This document shows, piece by piece, positions 44,086 to 54,500 of a stretch of 64,000 nucleotides of DNA (the first letter of the stretch is position 1; the number at the start of each line of letters is the position of its first letter). Below the pieces are notes generated by a model. The model was not told the DNA's origin, did no database searches, and was given only the letters and a program-made list of their open reading frames with translations. This DNA is from Paramyrothecium sp. XJ0827 (lineage: Eukaryota; Ascomycota; Sordariomycetes; Hypocreales; Stachybotryaceae), in contig JAJFPB010000001.1 of the NCBI GenBank assembly GCA_020881915.1, positions 1,116,001 to 1,180,000 on the forward strand, read 5' to 3'. A program made the position numbers and the translations under genes.

Positions 44086-46449
44086 ATGTATGACAAGGTT
44101 GTCTCTTTTGGCTCCCGCCTGCACTACCCCATCACAATCACAAAGCTCCTCAAGTCTCCCGGCGACTCCGTCAAGAAACAGGAGAACATCATCGAGTACA
44201 AGTTCACCTGGAAGCGCAATGTCGGCGAGGATGCCGTCGAGGAGACCACGTACACCGAGTACGATAGCCCGGCCGAGGGCATCCTCAAGGAATGGCGCGT
44301 TCGCGAGGGCCAGGTCATCAGCGCCGATACCTCCTGCATGACCGTCGAGGAGGCCTGCGGGCATGAAGTTCAGATCCAAGGCCTCTGCAGCCTGTGCGGC
44401 GCCGACATGACCGAGGTCAACTGGGCTGCCGAGGAGAGGGACACCGATCGCGCCATGATCAACATGACGCACGATCAGACCGGTCTCATGGTCAGCGAGA
44501 GCGTTGCCGCCAAAGCCGAGCACGATACGCAGCGCCGCCTGCTCCGTCAGCGCAAGCTGAGTCTCGTCGTTGATTTGGATCAGACCATCATCCACGCCTG
44601 TATCGAGCCCACCGTCGGCGAGTGGCAGCGCGACCCATCAAATCCCAACCACGAGGCCGTCAAGGACGTCAAGAGCTTCCAGCTCCACGACGACGGCCCC
44701 AGGGGCTTGGCGAATGGTTGCACGTACTATATCAAGCTGCGACCGGGCTTGCGCGACTTCCTTGAAGAGGTTTCCAGGATGTATGAGCTGCACGTCTACA
44801 CCATGGGTACTCGCGCCTATGCTCTTAACATTGCCAAGATTGTCGATCCCGACCAGAAGCTGTTTGGCAACCGCGTCATCAGCCGAGACGAGAACGGCAG
44901 CATCCTCGCAAAGAGCTTGCAGCGTTTGTTCCCCGTGAGCACCGACATGGTGGTCATCATCGACGATCGAGCCGATGTCTGGCCTATGAATCGACCGAAC
45001 CTTATCAAGGTTGTCCCATACGATTTCTTCAAAGGCATCGGCGATATTAACTCAAGCTTCCTGCCGAAGCGGCAGGATATCCTCCCAGCACCGCCAAAGG
45101 TCGCCAATGGTGCAACCGCTGCGATCGCGCCAGCCCCGAGTACAGCAGATGCTACAAAAGTATCTCCGCTGGACGAGTTGGCGCGTATGGGTGCCGACGA
45201 CCTGGCAAGCCTGAAGAAGCAGGCTGAAGAACAAGAGAAGACGCTGGAGAAGCAGCTGACAGACCGACCGCTGCTGCACATGCAGGAAGAACTGGACAAG
45301 GAGGATGGATCCCCGACTACACAGACGGGCGATACGCCCACCCAACAGCACCGGCACAACCTCCTGGTGGATGACGACGAGGAACTGATTGCTCTTCAAG
45401 ATCATCTTACTGACTTGCATACTTCTTTCTACGAGACTTACGACAAGAGACGGGAAGAGAGGAAGCGATCAGAACCCACGCACCCCCCCGGCAACAAGAC
45501 GCGTCGCAAATCAATAGATGATGGCGTGGACCTGTCTATGGTACCAGACGTCGGCGACATCCTCGATGAGCTCAAGTCTAGCGTTCTGTCCGGCCTTGTC
45601 ATCGTACTCTCTGGGCTCGTACCGCTTGGAGTCAAGGTCGAGGAGTCGGAGATTGGCATGCAGGCGCAAAGCTTTGGCGCTCAGGTCCTCGACAGTATAT
45701 CCAAACGTGTGACGCATCTGGTCGTTTCTACAGCCCGACCACGCACGAAAAAGGTGCAGCAAGCCGCCAAAATCCCGAGCATAAAAATTGTGAATCAAAA
45801 TTGGCTCATCGACTGTCTCAGCCAATGGCGGCGATTGGACGAAAGACCATACTATCTCGATATTGCAGATGCGGATCGCGAAAGGTCTGAGGACAATACC
45901 GAGATGGCGGACGAGGAAGTGGAGGAGGAAGAAGACGAGGATGAGGAAGAGCAAGAGACGGGAGATCTAAAAGACTTTGACTGGGATACGGCCGACAAAG
46001 ACTTGCAAGAAATCCTAGGTCTGGACGATGATGATGAGACGGACGGAAACGAGACAGATGGGGGTTCTGCCGTGACAGATGTTGAAGGCTACGACACGGA
46101 TGGTGGATCAAGCAAGCAGGGGACCAAGCGCAAATCCCGCGCAGACGAGGATGAGTCGGATGGTGATGGCACCAGCAGCAATCACGGCGAGAGCGCATTG
46201 GCTAAGAAGCAGCGCGTAGCGCGCAGCCGCGGTGCCTCGTCGCTCCGATCAGTGCGCACACCCAACGGGGAGGACGTTGAGGGCGAAAGAGGCAGTCTCT
46301 TGACGCCAGGTCCTACAGGAGACGAGGCGACGGAAGAGGGCGCTCTCAACGACGGCGTACAGGCAGACAATTGGGACGCTGGAGAAGACTTTGACGACGA
46401 CCTCCTTGAGCGAGAGCTGCTGGCAGAGCTTGAGGCTGCCGGTGATTAA
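44086..46449 (+). CDS. FCP1: FCP1, RNA polymerase II C-terminal domain phosphatase (787 aa)
   Basis: A single exon. The N-terminal region (about 1-110) is the biotinyl/lipoyl-like part typical of Fcp1 (LLKSPGDSVKKQENIIEYKF). The FCPH catalytic domain follows with the signature VVDLDQTIIH (D163 and D165 as nucleophile and acid), TYYIKLRPGLRDFLEEVS, YTMGTRAYA and VVIIDDRADVW. A BRCT domain is at about 500-600 (KRVTHLVVSTARPRTKKV, NQNWLIDCLSQW), then an acidic tail that in yeast binds TFIIF. The enzyme dephosphorylates serine 2 and 5 of the polymerase II tail to recycle the polymerase in the nucleus. The start is the first ATG in a CT-rich leader and gives the expected N-terminus. Confidence 0.96.
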   Translation: MYDKVVSFGSRLHYPITITKLLKSPGDSVKKQENIIEYKFTWKRNVGEDAVEETTYTEYDSPAEGILKEWRVREGQVISADTSCMTVEEACGHEVQIQGLCSLCGADMTEVNWAAEERDTDRAMINMTHDQTGLMVSESVAAKAEHDTQRRLLRQRKLSLVVDLDQTIIHACIEPTVGEWQRDPSNPNHEAVKDVKSFQLHDDGPRGLANGCTYYIKLRPGLRDFLEEVSRMYELHVYTMGTRAYALNIAKIVDPDQKLFGNRVISRDENGSILAKSLQRLFPVSTDMVVIIDDRADVWPMNRPNLIKVVPYDFFKGIGDINSSFLPKRQDILPAPPKVANGATAAIAPAPSTADATKVSPLDELARMGADDLASLKKQAEEQEKTLEKQLTDRPLLHMQEELDKEDGSPTTQTGDTPTQQHRHNLLVDDDEELIALQDHLTDLHTSFYETYDKRREERKRSEPTHPPGNKTRRKSIDDGVDLSMVPDVGDILDELKSSVLSGLVIVLSGLVPLGVKVEESEIGMQAQSFGAQVLDSISKRVTHLVVSTARPRTKKVQQAAKIPSIKIVNQNWLIDCLSQWRRLDERPYYLDIADADRERSEDNTEMADEEVEEEEDEDEEEQETGDLKDFDWDTADKDLQEILGLDDDDETDGNETDGGSAVTDVEGYDTDGGSSKQGTKRKSRADEDESDGDGTSSNHGESALAKKQRVARSRGASSLRSVRTPNGEDVEGERGSLLTPGPTGDEATEEGALNDGVQADNWDAGEDFDDDLLERELLAELEAAGD

Positions 46450-47624
46450 ACACGCCATAGCTGCGTCGTTCTTCTTTCGACTCGGCTTTTCCTGGATTAT
46501 CTTTCTTCCTGTACAAGGCACGGGCGGAGTTTTGGTTTTGCTTCCAGATCTTGCTTCTGTCACCACAACTTCTCTGGACGGCACGACTGATTTCTGGGGT
46601 GTTTCTGGTTTGCGATTTGCTTTCTGGTTTTATTATTTGGAGGGAACCCATATACCCGTCTTGCAAGCTCTACATATTGGACGTTCCTGGCATAAGGCGA
46701 GCGGAAGGGCCGTGGCATTTGAGAGAGAGGGAGCTTGTCGGCGGATTTGTGGACTGACTGGACAGGATTAGGACTGGACCGGCGCGGGATACAAAGAGCG
46801 TACACATGTGTGGTTTGGGAGATGTGATCTGTCTAGGGTGATAGATAAATGCAAAGAGTTTGAAGCAGGACGGTGATGTGACGTGAGAATATACGGTCCT
46901 GCGTCTTCCTTGGCCCGGTTTGTATGCGATGAATGCGATTTGATGCTGCAGTTATGGGGAGTGCGATTGGACAGTGGAGTAAAGTCATGTTCTGGGTAGA
47001 CGAGCTATGAAACTCCAACTCTGAGCGGTCCAAGTGATACCGGCAGCGCATCTGGAGGTCCTAAAGTGAGGTTATCAGTATTCTCAACGATGGGAACCCA
47101 GCCTCAGCCCTACGAGCCCACCCCTGGTGTCATGTCAAGGATAAAACACTGATATCAACGTTTTGATCACTGAATATTATTATTGTTAGTCTTTTTAGTG
47201 ATTAAGACGGCGATATTACTGTCTTATCTCTTTTAAAATACGGTGGGTGTGCTGCTGGGTACCTATTATTGATGCTCATGGCCAGGAAGTCAGGTATCCT
47301 TTGTCACATCCACAGCCCTTCATGGTATGAGAGACATGTGCCTCACGCGGGAGACAACCGTTTGAGAAAACAGGTGAGTCGGGCTGATGCGCGGAAGGGC
47401 CATTGGCCGCATTTTTCTTCAGCAGGACGTGGCGCCGGCGGCTGGGGACGGGACAAGCTCATGACTGAGACAGACATACCTACGAATCATAGAGCCCATC
47501 ATAGCGCCTACTTAAACCGAGCCCACCAAATTGTCAAACCGTTGCAGAAAATAGTTTTGACGAGACAACTGTTCATCCATTAATTCCCTGTTCCGGACTG
47601 AATTCTACCACGAGCCCGCCCGCA
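46450..47624. other. Intergenic between FCP1 and the short-chain dehydrogenase
   Basis: About 1.2 kb. The zone 47140-47240 is AT-rich and includes a short hairpin-like palindrome (aagac ... gtctt) but has no coding potential. No gene or RNA is recognised. Confidence 0.45.
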
Positions 47625-48659
47625 ATGGCCCCGTTCAGCGGCTTCGACCCGGCTGACATGCCCGATTTGGCCGACAAGGTCATCCTCGTCACCGGAGGTA
47701 AGGATAACAACAAATTGACACTGAGCCGTCTAACAAACAACTCTCATCTCACTCATCCTGTCTTTCTCTCACTGATTTCCCTGAATATAGGCACCAGCGG
47801 CATCGGCAGGACAACCGTCCTCGAGCTCGCCCGCCACAACCCGGGCCACATCTACTTCACCGGCCGCAACGCCGCCGCCGCCGCGTCGCTCATCGGCGCG
47901 TGCGCGGCCGACGCCTCGGCGCCGCTGCCGGCCTCGCGCATCACCTTCATCCCCTGCGACCACGCCTCGCTCGAGAGCGTCCGGTCCGCGGCGGCCCAGT
48001 TCGTCCACGACCGGCTCGACGTCTTCGTCGCCAACGCCGGCGTCCACACGTCCACGCCGGCCACGACGGCCGACGGCATCGAGGTCCACTTCGGCGTCAA
48101 CCACGTCGGCAACGCGGCGCTGCTGCTGCGCCTGCTGCCCGTGATGCTGCGCACCGCCGCGGCCACGGGCGACGCGCGCTTCGTCTCCGTGTCCTCGTTC
48201 GCCTACGTCTCCGCGCCCTGGGGCGGCGTCCACTTCGACACGCTGCGCACGCCGCAGGCCGGCATGCTGTACGGCACCTGGGGCCGCTACGGCCAGAGCA
48301 AGCTGGCCAACATCCTGTTCGCGCGCGCCCTCGCCCGCCGCTGCCCGGCTTTGACGAGCGTCGCCCTGCACCCGGGCGTCATCCGCACCGCCATGGTCGA
48401 CGGCATGGGCGGCCTGAGCCGCTTCTGGCTGTGGACCGGCAACACCGGCTTCATCACCGCGGAGCAGGGCTCCTACAACACCCTGTGGGCCGCGACGGCG
48501 CCCGACGTGAAGCGGAAGATGGAGGAGGCCGGCGCGGCGTACCTGTGGCCGGTGGGCAAGATGGCCAGGGGCCTGCCGCGGTGCTGGGACGACGATCTCG
48601 CGGACAAGCTGTGGGCGTGGACGGAGGAAGTTGTGGGTGTTACGGCAGAGATTAACTGA
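47625..48659 (+). CDS. Short-chain dehydrogenase/reductase (SDR), 313 aa
   Basis: Two exons, 47625-47697 and 47791-48659, joined by a 93-nt intron with GTAAGG donor and ATATAG acceptor. Splicing makes the classical cofactor loop VTGGTSGIGRTT. The rest of the SDR core is present: NAGVH, the catalytic serine in SVSSFAYV and YGQSKLANILFARAL with the Tyr-x-x-x-Lys pair. It resembles the retinol-dehydrogenase/WW-oxidoreductase-like fungal group, and the likely reaction is NAD(P)-dependent alcohol/carbonyl interconversion of unknown substrate. The intron is a multiple of three and stop-free, so the unspliced message would code for a 344-residue form with 31 extra residues in the cofactor loop. Exon 2 is extremely GC-rich at third positions. 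Confidence 0.9.
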   Translation: MAPFSGFDPADMPDLADKVILVTGGKDNNKLTLSRLTNNSHLTHPVFLSLISLNIGTSGIGRTTVLELARHNPGHIYFTGRNAAAAASLIGACAADASAPLPASRITFIPCDHASLESVRSAAAQFVHDRLDVFVANAGVHTSTPATTADGIEVHFGVNHVGNAALLLRLLPVMLRTAAATGDARFVSVSSFAYVSAPWGGVHFDTLRTPQAGMLYGTWGRYGQSKLANILFARALARRCPALTSVALHPGVIRTAMVDGMGGLSRFWLWTGNTGFITAEQGSYNTLWAATAPDVKRKMEEAGAAYLWPVGKMARGLPRCWDDDLADKLWAWTEEVVGVTAEIN

Positions 48660-48838
48660 GAGAACGGATACAACATGTCACCGAACAAATACTAACTACG
48701 AAAATCGGGATGGCGCAGCTGGATTGGCAGACATTTGATTCCCCGAGGGCAAATCTGACAGATGGAAAAATTGCTTGATAGAACATATGTACAGAGGTCT
48801 AAACCCACCCTCACCCTTTCCGTTTCCTTTAACTAGCT

Positions 48839-49692
48839 TTACTTTGAGGGCTCAGGGGCGACGGCAAACGTCGGCCTCACGAAGCTATTTGCCATGCGCG
48901 GTTAGCATTTGAACACATTGAAATCGCAGTACAGCCCCCGGATATGAAAGGACCGGCAGCAGGGCGGATAAAAGAACATACCGGTCGTTGTGGTACACCT
49001 TGGCGTTGTCACCCAGGACCTCCTTCTCGCGCTTCTGGTCGGCCCAGTAGCGGCGCACCTGGTCGCGGTCCTCCTCGGCCTGGAGGAGGGGAATGAGGTG
49101 GATGCGAGCCCACATCTTCTCGCGGGCGAGCTCACTGCGAGAGGAGGTTAGCTGCTGACTCGGGGAACATGATTGGTAATTGTCCACATCCAATTGGTGT
49201 GGCTGGACACGCGATTGTGACAGCCTCAATTGGATACGAGACAGACAAAGAAATATGTGTATCGTGATGATATCGCAGCAGCTCGGGGAAGACGTACTTG
49301 GCCTCGCGGATACCGTGGATCAGCCTGTACCAGCCGTAGCCCATAACAGCGCCCATGCCGAGCAGGAGGATGCCGGGTCGGAAGCCCTTGGCGGGGAGGT
49401 TGCGCTGCCGACCTGTTAGCATGTGTCCGAATTGATATTCAATTGCAGCAGCCGTGCTCCGCAAGCTCCTCTATTGATGCCTCGTGCTGCACCAAACCTC
49501 AATTGCCACTCTTCCTACGTCACGCCATTGCCCTTCCCATCACCAGCCCAAGCCAGCTCTAGGCATAGCAGCCGCTTCTGCCCCCAACCGCTCCAATCCT
49601 CAAATCCCGCAGGGGAACTTCACTCTCCAGACCGCACGTACCTTGTACTGGACGGGCTCGTACCCGCCCCGGGGGGGCATATCCTGAGGCAT
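48839..49692 (-). CDS. NDUFA13: NADH:ubiquinone oxidoreductase GRIM-19 subunit (NDUFA13/B16.6), 118 aa
   Basis: Four exons: 49642-49692, 49298-49404, 48982-49134 and 48839-48884. Joined, they give MPQDMPPRGGYEPVQYK, then RNLPAKGFRPGILLLGMGAV (start of the single membrane segment), GYGWYRLIHGIREAN, ELAREKMWARIHLIPLLQAE and the ending DRFVRPTFAVAPEPSK. This is the small accessory subunit of mitochondrial complex I, inner membrane. The length is typical of fungal members (about 120). Introns are 237, 163 and 97 nt, long for so small a gene, and the last exon is only 46 nt. Its 3' end lies 180 bp from the convergent SDR stop. Confidence 0.94.
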
Positions 49693-50282
49693 GACGGGCG
49701 AATGTGGTGCTCGCTCTCGCGGTCGCGCTCGTGGGTGTCGGGGGTCAATGGGGTCGCAGGGCGGCGGAGGATGTCGTCTCTGCGCGGGCCTCGATCGTGG
49801 AGGGCCAGCTGCGTTCGTGCGTGGTGGGATGGGGGTCGCCGGGGGGTTCGGTCCGTGGTCGTCGTCGTTGGTGGTGAGGTGGATTGAATTCTGAGAGGTC
49901 TTGGGTAGAGCTTCAACGATTACGTAAGATGGTAAGTGGAGAATTCCGGTCAACTGCACTGACTTACCCTGTACATCACATCATCGTAGCGCACTCTGGG
50001 TTTTGCGGACAACACTTGTCATTCCTGTCATTCGATGAAGAGAAAAAAGGAGAGAAAAAGGAATAGGATATAAAAGCTCCAACAGGAATTCAAGCCAGGT
50101 CTGAAATTTGAATCCTGAAGCTGTTATGTCTCCATTCCCAACGCTGAACTGGCTTTGTGCACATGCTAATACAAACCCATCCTCCGCCTATCTCTGTTCC
50201 CAACTATAAGACGAGACTTGCATCCAGCATCGTCAAGTTCAACCAGTATTAATAGAGTGTTCCAAAAAGAACCACGCTTGAG
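49693..50282. other. Intergenic, promoter of the GRIM-19 gene
   Basis: About 590 bp. No gene seen; open frames on both strands are artefacts of a GC-rich leader. Confidence 0.4.
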
Positions 50283-50795
50283 TCACCCCTCATCCTCATC
50301 TTCCTGAACTTTCCCAGACCAAAAATTTGCCTCGCGCTCGCGTTCAGAATCTGCCCTCCTCCGCGTGCGGCCGCGCCAGGGTGAGTCGGCGTTGGACTCC
50401 ACGTCCGCATCGTTCGGCGAGTCTTCAGGCCCGGGCCGCGGCCGCCAGCTCCCAGGGTCCATTTCCATGGTCGTCTGCAAGGTAAGGGTCGGAAAGACTC
50501 TCTCTTCATCCTGCGGCGGAACGTCTTGCGGCATATCATGCGACGGCTCATCCTCCGGCAGATCATCCTGCGACAGGGGCGTCATCTCTTCGAATGCGAG
50601 GTCGACGTCTGTCGGATATGGTACTTGGGACTCGAACTGAAGCTCGGAATCGGACTGGAATTGGGACTGGGACTGGGTGGTCGCCTCTTCAAGCTCCAGC
50701 TGCACGACCATGTCCTGGAGCTGGCTCCGGTCGCTGCGTCTTGGCAGCTTGGGCCAGGACCTGCGCTTCCTCCCTCGAGTTTTGTGCTTGGACAT
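50283..50795 (-). CDS. Hypothetical protein, basic N-terminus and acidic polar body (170 aa)
   Basis: I do not recognise a family. The ATG at 50795 opens a 170-residue frame without intron. The first ~25 residues are strongly basic (KHKTRGRKRRSWPKLPRRSD), resembling a nuclear localisation signal. The middle is rich in Gln, Ser, Glu and Asp (TTQSQSQFQSDSELQFESQV), and the end carries RGRTRRRADSEREREANF followed by an acidic tail (QEDEDEG). It looks largely disordered. The composition is consistent and the frame is closed by a proper stop, so I regard it as a probable gene of unknown function, perhaps chromatin- or RNA-associated; that is inference only. Confidence 0.55.
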   Translation of the reverse strand: MSKHKTRGRKRRSWPKLPRRSDRSQLQDMVVQLELEEATTQSQSQFQSDSELQFESQVPYPTDVDLAFEEMTPLSQDDLPEDEPSHDMPQDVPPQDEERVFPTLTLQTTMEMDPGSWRPRPGPEDSPNDADVESNADSPWRGRTRRRADSEREREANFWSGKVQEDEDEG

Positions 50796-51529
50796 GATGA
50801 AATGCTTGGATGAATGACGCGTTGGATATGCTTTGAGTACGAGTTATCAATGAAAGTGCTGTGATCTGGATCAGGGTTGTAGAAATGTAGAAGTTCCAGT
50901 AGCTGTGTTGGAAGTAATCTGGAGACAGAAGCTCCGTCCATCCTTCCTCGCGTGGATGACTTGACAGCTTTGGACGAGCAGGAACCGACGATGCACCATC
51001 CTTATGTGAGTGAACCAGAGTACTAATATATGGAAGGTAGGTGGTGGGTATAAGCTCAAGTAAACCTTTACTGGAACAGTGACGCATTGCTGGTTAAGCT
51101 ATGAAGAGAGCATCGACATCTCACTAAACGGCGTGAACCGCTTTCTTCAACATCTTGTCTCATTGTTACTAGCATCTTCTAGCCTCAAGTGGCTCTACCC
51201 GCCTCGTCTTGTCCATTCTCTATCATGCAGTCATAAGTCTATATCCGTATCGCATGCGCCCAAAAGATAAAACAAAAAGAAAAAGAAACCGCAGCGCCCT
51301 CATTGCTTGGCCAGATATATTCAAACCGTCTTGAGCTTTCCTCGCCCCTTCCATAGCACCGTAGACGAATAGACAACGGCGCATTATTGGAGGAAGTGGT
51401 TGCTAGGAAAGACATCAAAAGCAATGACCACATCACTCACCCGCCCTGTATCGTCACTCCAGTCTCTTACGCATACCTCAAATGCTCAAGGAAAACCCGA
51501 GGACCTCAAACATCTCGGAACGCCCGCAT
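50796..51529. other. Intergenic between hypothetical gene and ATG26
   Basis: About 730 bp; contains the start region of the leftward hypothetical gene and the 3' region of ATG26. No other feature. Confidence 0.4.
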
Positions 51530-54500
51530 TTATGCCAAAGTCAATCCCTGCCCCTTAAGCACCTGGCTCCCTAACGCCTTGTTCCTGCCGATGGCACCAC
51601 CGCCGAGTCCTTCGCTCAACTTCTTTGTCATGACATCCGGGTCCGGTTCGTCGCCGCCGACAAAGGTCCAGCTCTCCTCTGTCTCGTCCTCTTCGTCCTC
51701 GCCGGCCGCTGGACTGGTGTTGGCGCCGTCTTCCCCGGCTTCCCCATTGTTCTGCTGCGTGTTCTTGCCGGCCTTGCGCTTGATGAGACTGCGGGCGTAC
51801 TCAAAGTCGCGATATATGCACTGAATCGCCGTTTCAACTCCCTTCTCCTGTTGCACGTGTTAGTTGCTAAACATCCAGACTGGAATAAGATACATACCTT
51901 CCGGATCTGCTCTCCCAGAACACGAGCTTTGACAATCATGCGCTCGTTCCGCGTTGCTTCCCAGAGCGCCCGGCCGAAGCTGTTGGTGCCCCACTTCTTC
52001 ACCCAGATGCCTGTGCCCAGATCCTCCACTCTGCTAGCAAAGAAGAACTGATCTCCAAAGAAGGGTCGAATGATGGTGGGAATGCCCGCGCGCAAACTAG
52101 CACCGGTTGTGCCAGAACCACCGTGGTGGGCCGCAGCGTCAATCTGCTGGAACAGCCAGTCGTGGGGAGCGGACTTGATGACGTAAATCTCTGGTGGCAT
52201 CTTGGGTTCCTCAGTTCGAGGCTTAGCTGGCGCCTCCTTGGGGGAAATGCGGTCGGACCAGCCCTTGGACAGGATGCAGCGCACATCGGCCTTAAGGACG
52301 GCATCGATGACCTCCTGTGTCATCTTGGCAGGGTCGTTCACGATGATGGAACCGAAGCCCACGTACACGAGCTTCTTGCCGTCGTCTCGGGCCTTTTTGA
52401 TAAACGCCTCCAGCTCCTTAGGTGGTTCGTAACGACTGCCCTCGTCCAGGAACCAGTAACCTGTGACCCTGATCCAATCCGAGAAATCCAGCGGCGGCGC
52501 GACAACGCTCGGGCTGAAGTTGTAAAGGAAGGGCACCTTGTTGGGCTGCATCTTCTCCAGGCTTGTGTTGGGCAAGCCGAGTGTCTTGTTGCGCCACCTG
52601 TTGACTTGGTGTGCCGTCGCCTTCCAGAAGATGTTGTCAAACATGACATAGGTCATGTAATTGTAAGCGCCGCCCATCTTGTGCTCAGGCATAATGAAGG
52701 CGTGTGGGTAGGCTCGGGTCCTCGTCCATGGCATAGTGAATGCTCGGAAATAAGGAATGCCTAGTTTCTCTGCAATGTGAATTCCAGCCATGGCGGATGG
52801 AGACTCGATCAGTACATCTGAGCCCACACAAGCATAGTACGCTGAATCCAGTAACTCGTCAAGCCAGCCTCGGAACGTGGCATTTGCCTCACGAAGGAAT
52901 GCCCATGTAAAGGTGCCGTTCTCAATGCACAGGCGCATGAGCTCACCGGGATCACCTTCAACGCGAGCAAATTCGATGCCGTGAGACTCGATCCACCCTT
53001 GGAACTCAGCGTGAGTGGCGATGCGAGGTTTGTGGCCCTCGGCAATGAGACCCTTGCAGAGAGCGATGTAGGGTTGGACGTCACCACGAGACCCAATAGT
53101 CAAGCAGGTGATTCTCAAAGACTGCGCAGGCTTCGGCGTCTGGAAAGAGGCCTCCGTATCCTCAAGCAGAATAGTGGGCGTATTGAAATCGGGTGTTGGG
53201 CAAGGAAGCTGAAGCTCGTGCTCCGCAAATTCCTCCTTCCTGGCCGATTTCAAGGCATCCCTTTCCGCGACGGCTGAATGCTCTTCCTCTTCGTCTTCTT
53301 GGTCAAGCGCACCAGACTCCTTCAGGTAACGGGTGGTCTCTAGGCTCTGCAGTAATGTGATGGCACAATCGTCGCGATGCTCCGCCTGGTTGAACTCAAA
53401 GAAGAGTTCCTCATGTCCGCGGATGACAATGACCAAGCCCGAATAGCCAAATCGAAACCCCTTTTCTTTGTCGACATTTTCGACATCTTTCAAGGGCAGG
53501 ATGAGCTTCGTTCTGGTGCCTGGGAGAAGGCTGCGGAAGCAGAAAGACTTGTCGCTGATGTAAATCTTGCCATACAATGGCAGTACACGTAGTATGTAGC
53601 CAAAGTAGGTGGCCTGCAGCTTTTCCGACTCGGGTAGCGCAAAGTGCGCACGGAATCGCTCGTTCGACGTTCGCACCTTGCCTTCCTCGTCCTCCTCCAG
53701 GTCATCGTCATCTGCCCGCAGCCCGGTAGGGTCATCGTAGTGTTTGTGGCCGCCCTTCCACATGCCCGAGACCTTTTCGACGTATCCCATAGATTCGGTG
53801 GCAAGCAGTGAGGACATTTGCTTGCCAGTCTTGTTGAGGTAATCGGCGAAAGCGCCCACGCGCTGGAGAGGGTAGGCTCCCATCCGGGTAATGCTCTGGA
53901 GTGTCGGCGTGGTCGGTGCAGGGTGCCCAGTCCTACCGTCAATGGCTTGGTCTGGAACGTGACCGGTTGTAGCTGCATGGGAGCCTGAAGCGGGTGACTG
54001 AGTGCCAGGTCGCTCGAGTTGTAGCTTTGTACGGCGTTTTGGCTCGGTTGACTGATTTGCAGACAGGGAGCGCTGCATAGTTGGATTTTGAAATACTTCA
54101 CTTCCACGAAGAATCTGGCTTGCTGAAGGGTCTTCGATAGACGAAGTTATCAGGTTCGAAAAGCTCGGATCCTCCATTGACGATTGAACGTAAGAGTCCG
54201 AAGAGTCTTGCTTGCGCCCTGTGCGTTGATCATCCGGTGGACGGCGGCTCGAGGATCGACGGCTTCCACTAAAGCTCCTTCTAGGACTATTGTCTCGCAT
54301 GACGCTGGAAAGGTCGAGACTTCGCCTGCCAAATGGTCGCAAGGCATCGAAACTGGCTCTACTCACGTCGACACTAGCGCGAGGGCTCAGAGTCGCCTTG
54401 ACTGCCTCGGGGATCTTGGCCGTGCGGACCTTATCCACGTGGAGACTGTTCCTACTCGTCCCTCCTGAGGCTGGCTCGCCCGCACTGTCGCGTTGTGCAC

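Noticed and set aside
47140..47240. AT-rich tract with short palindromes, considered as a transposon footprint
   Set aside because: Palindromes are only about five base pairs, and no target-site duplication or transposase is present.
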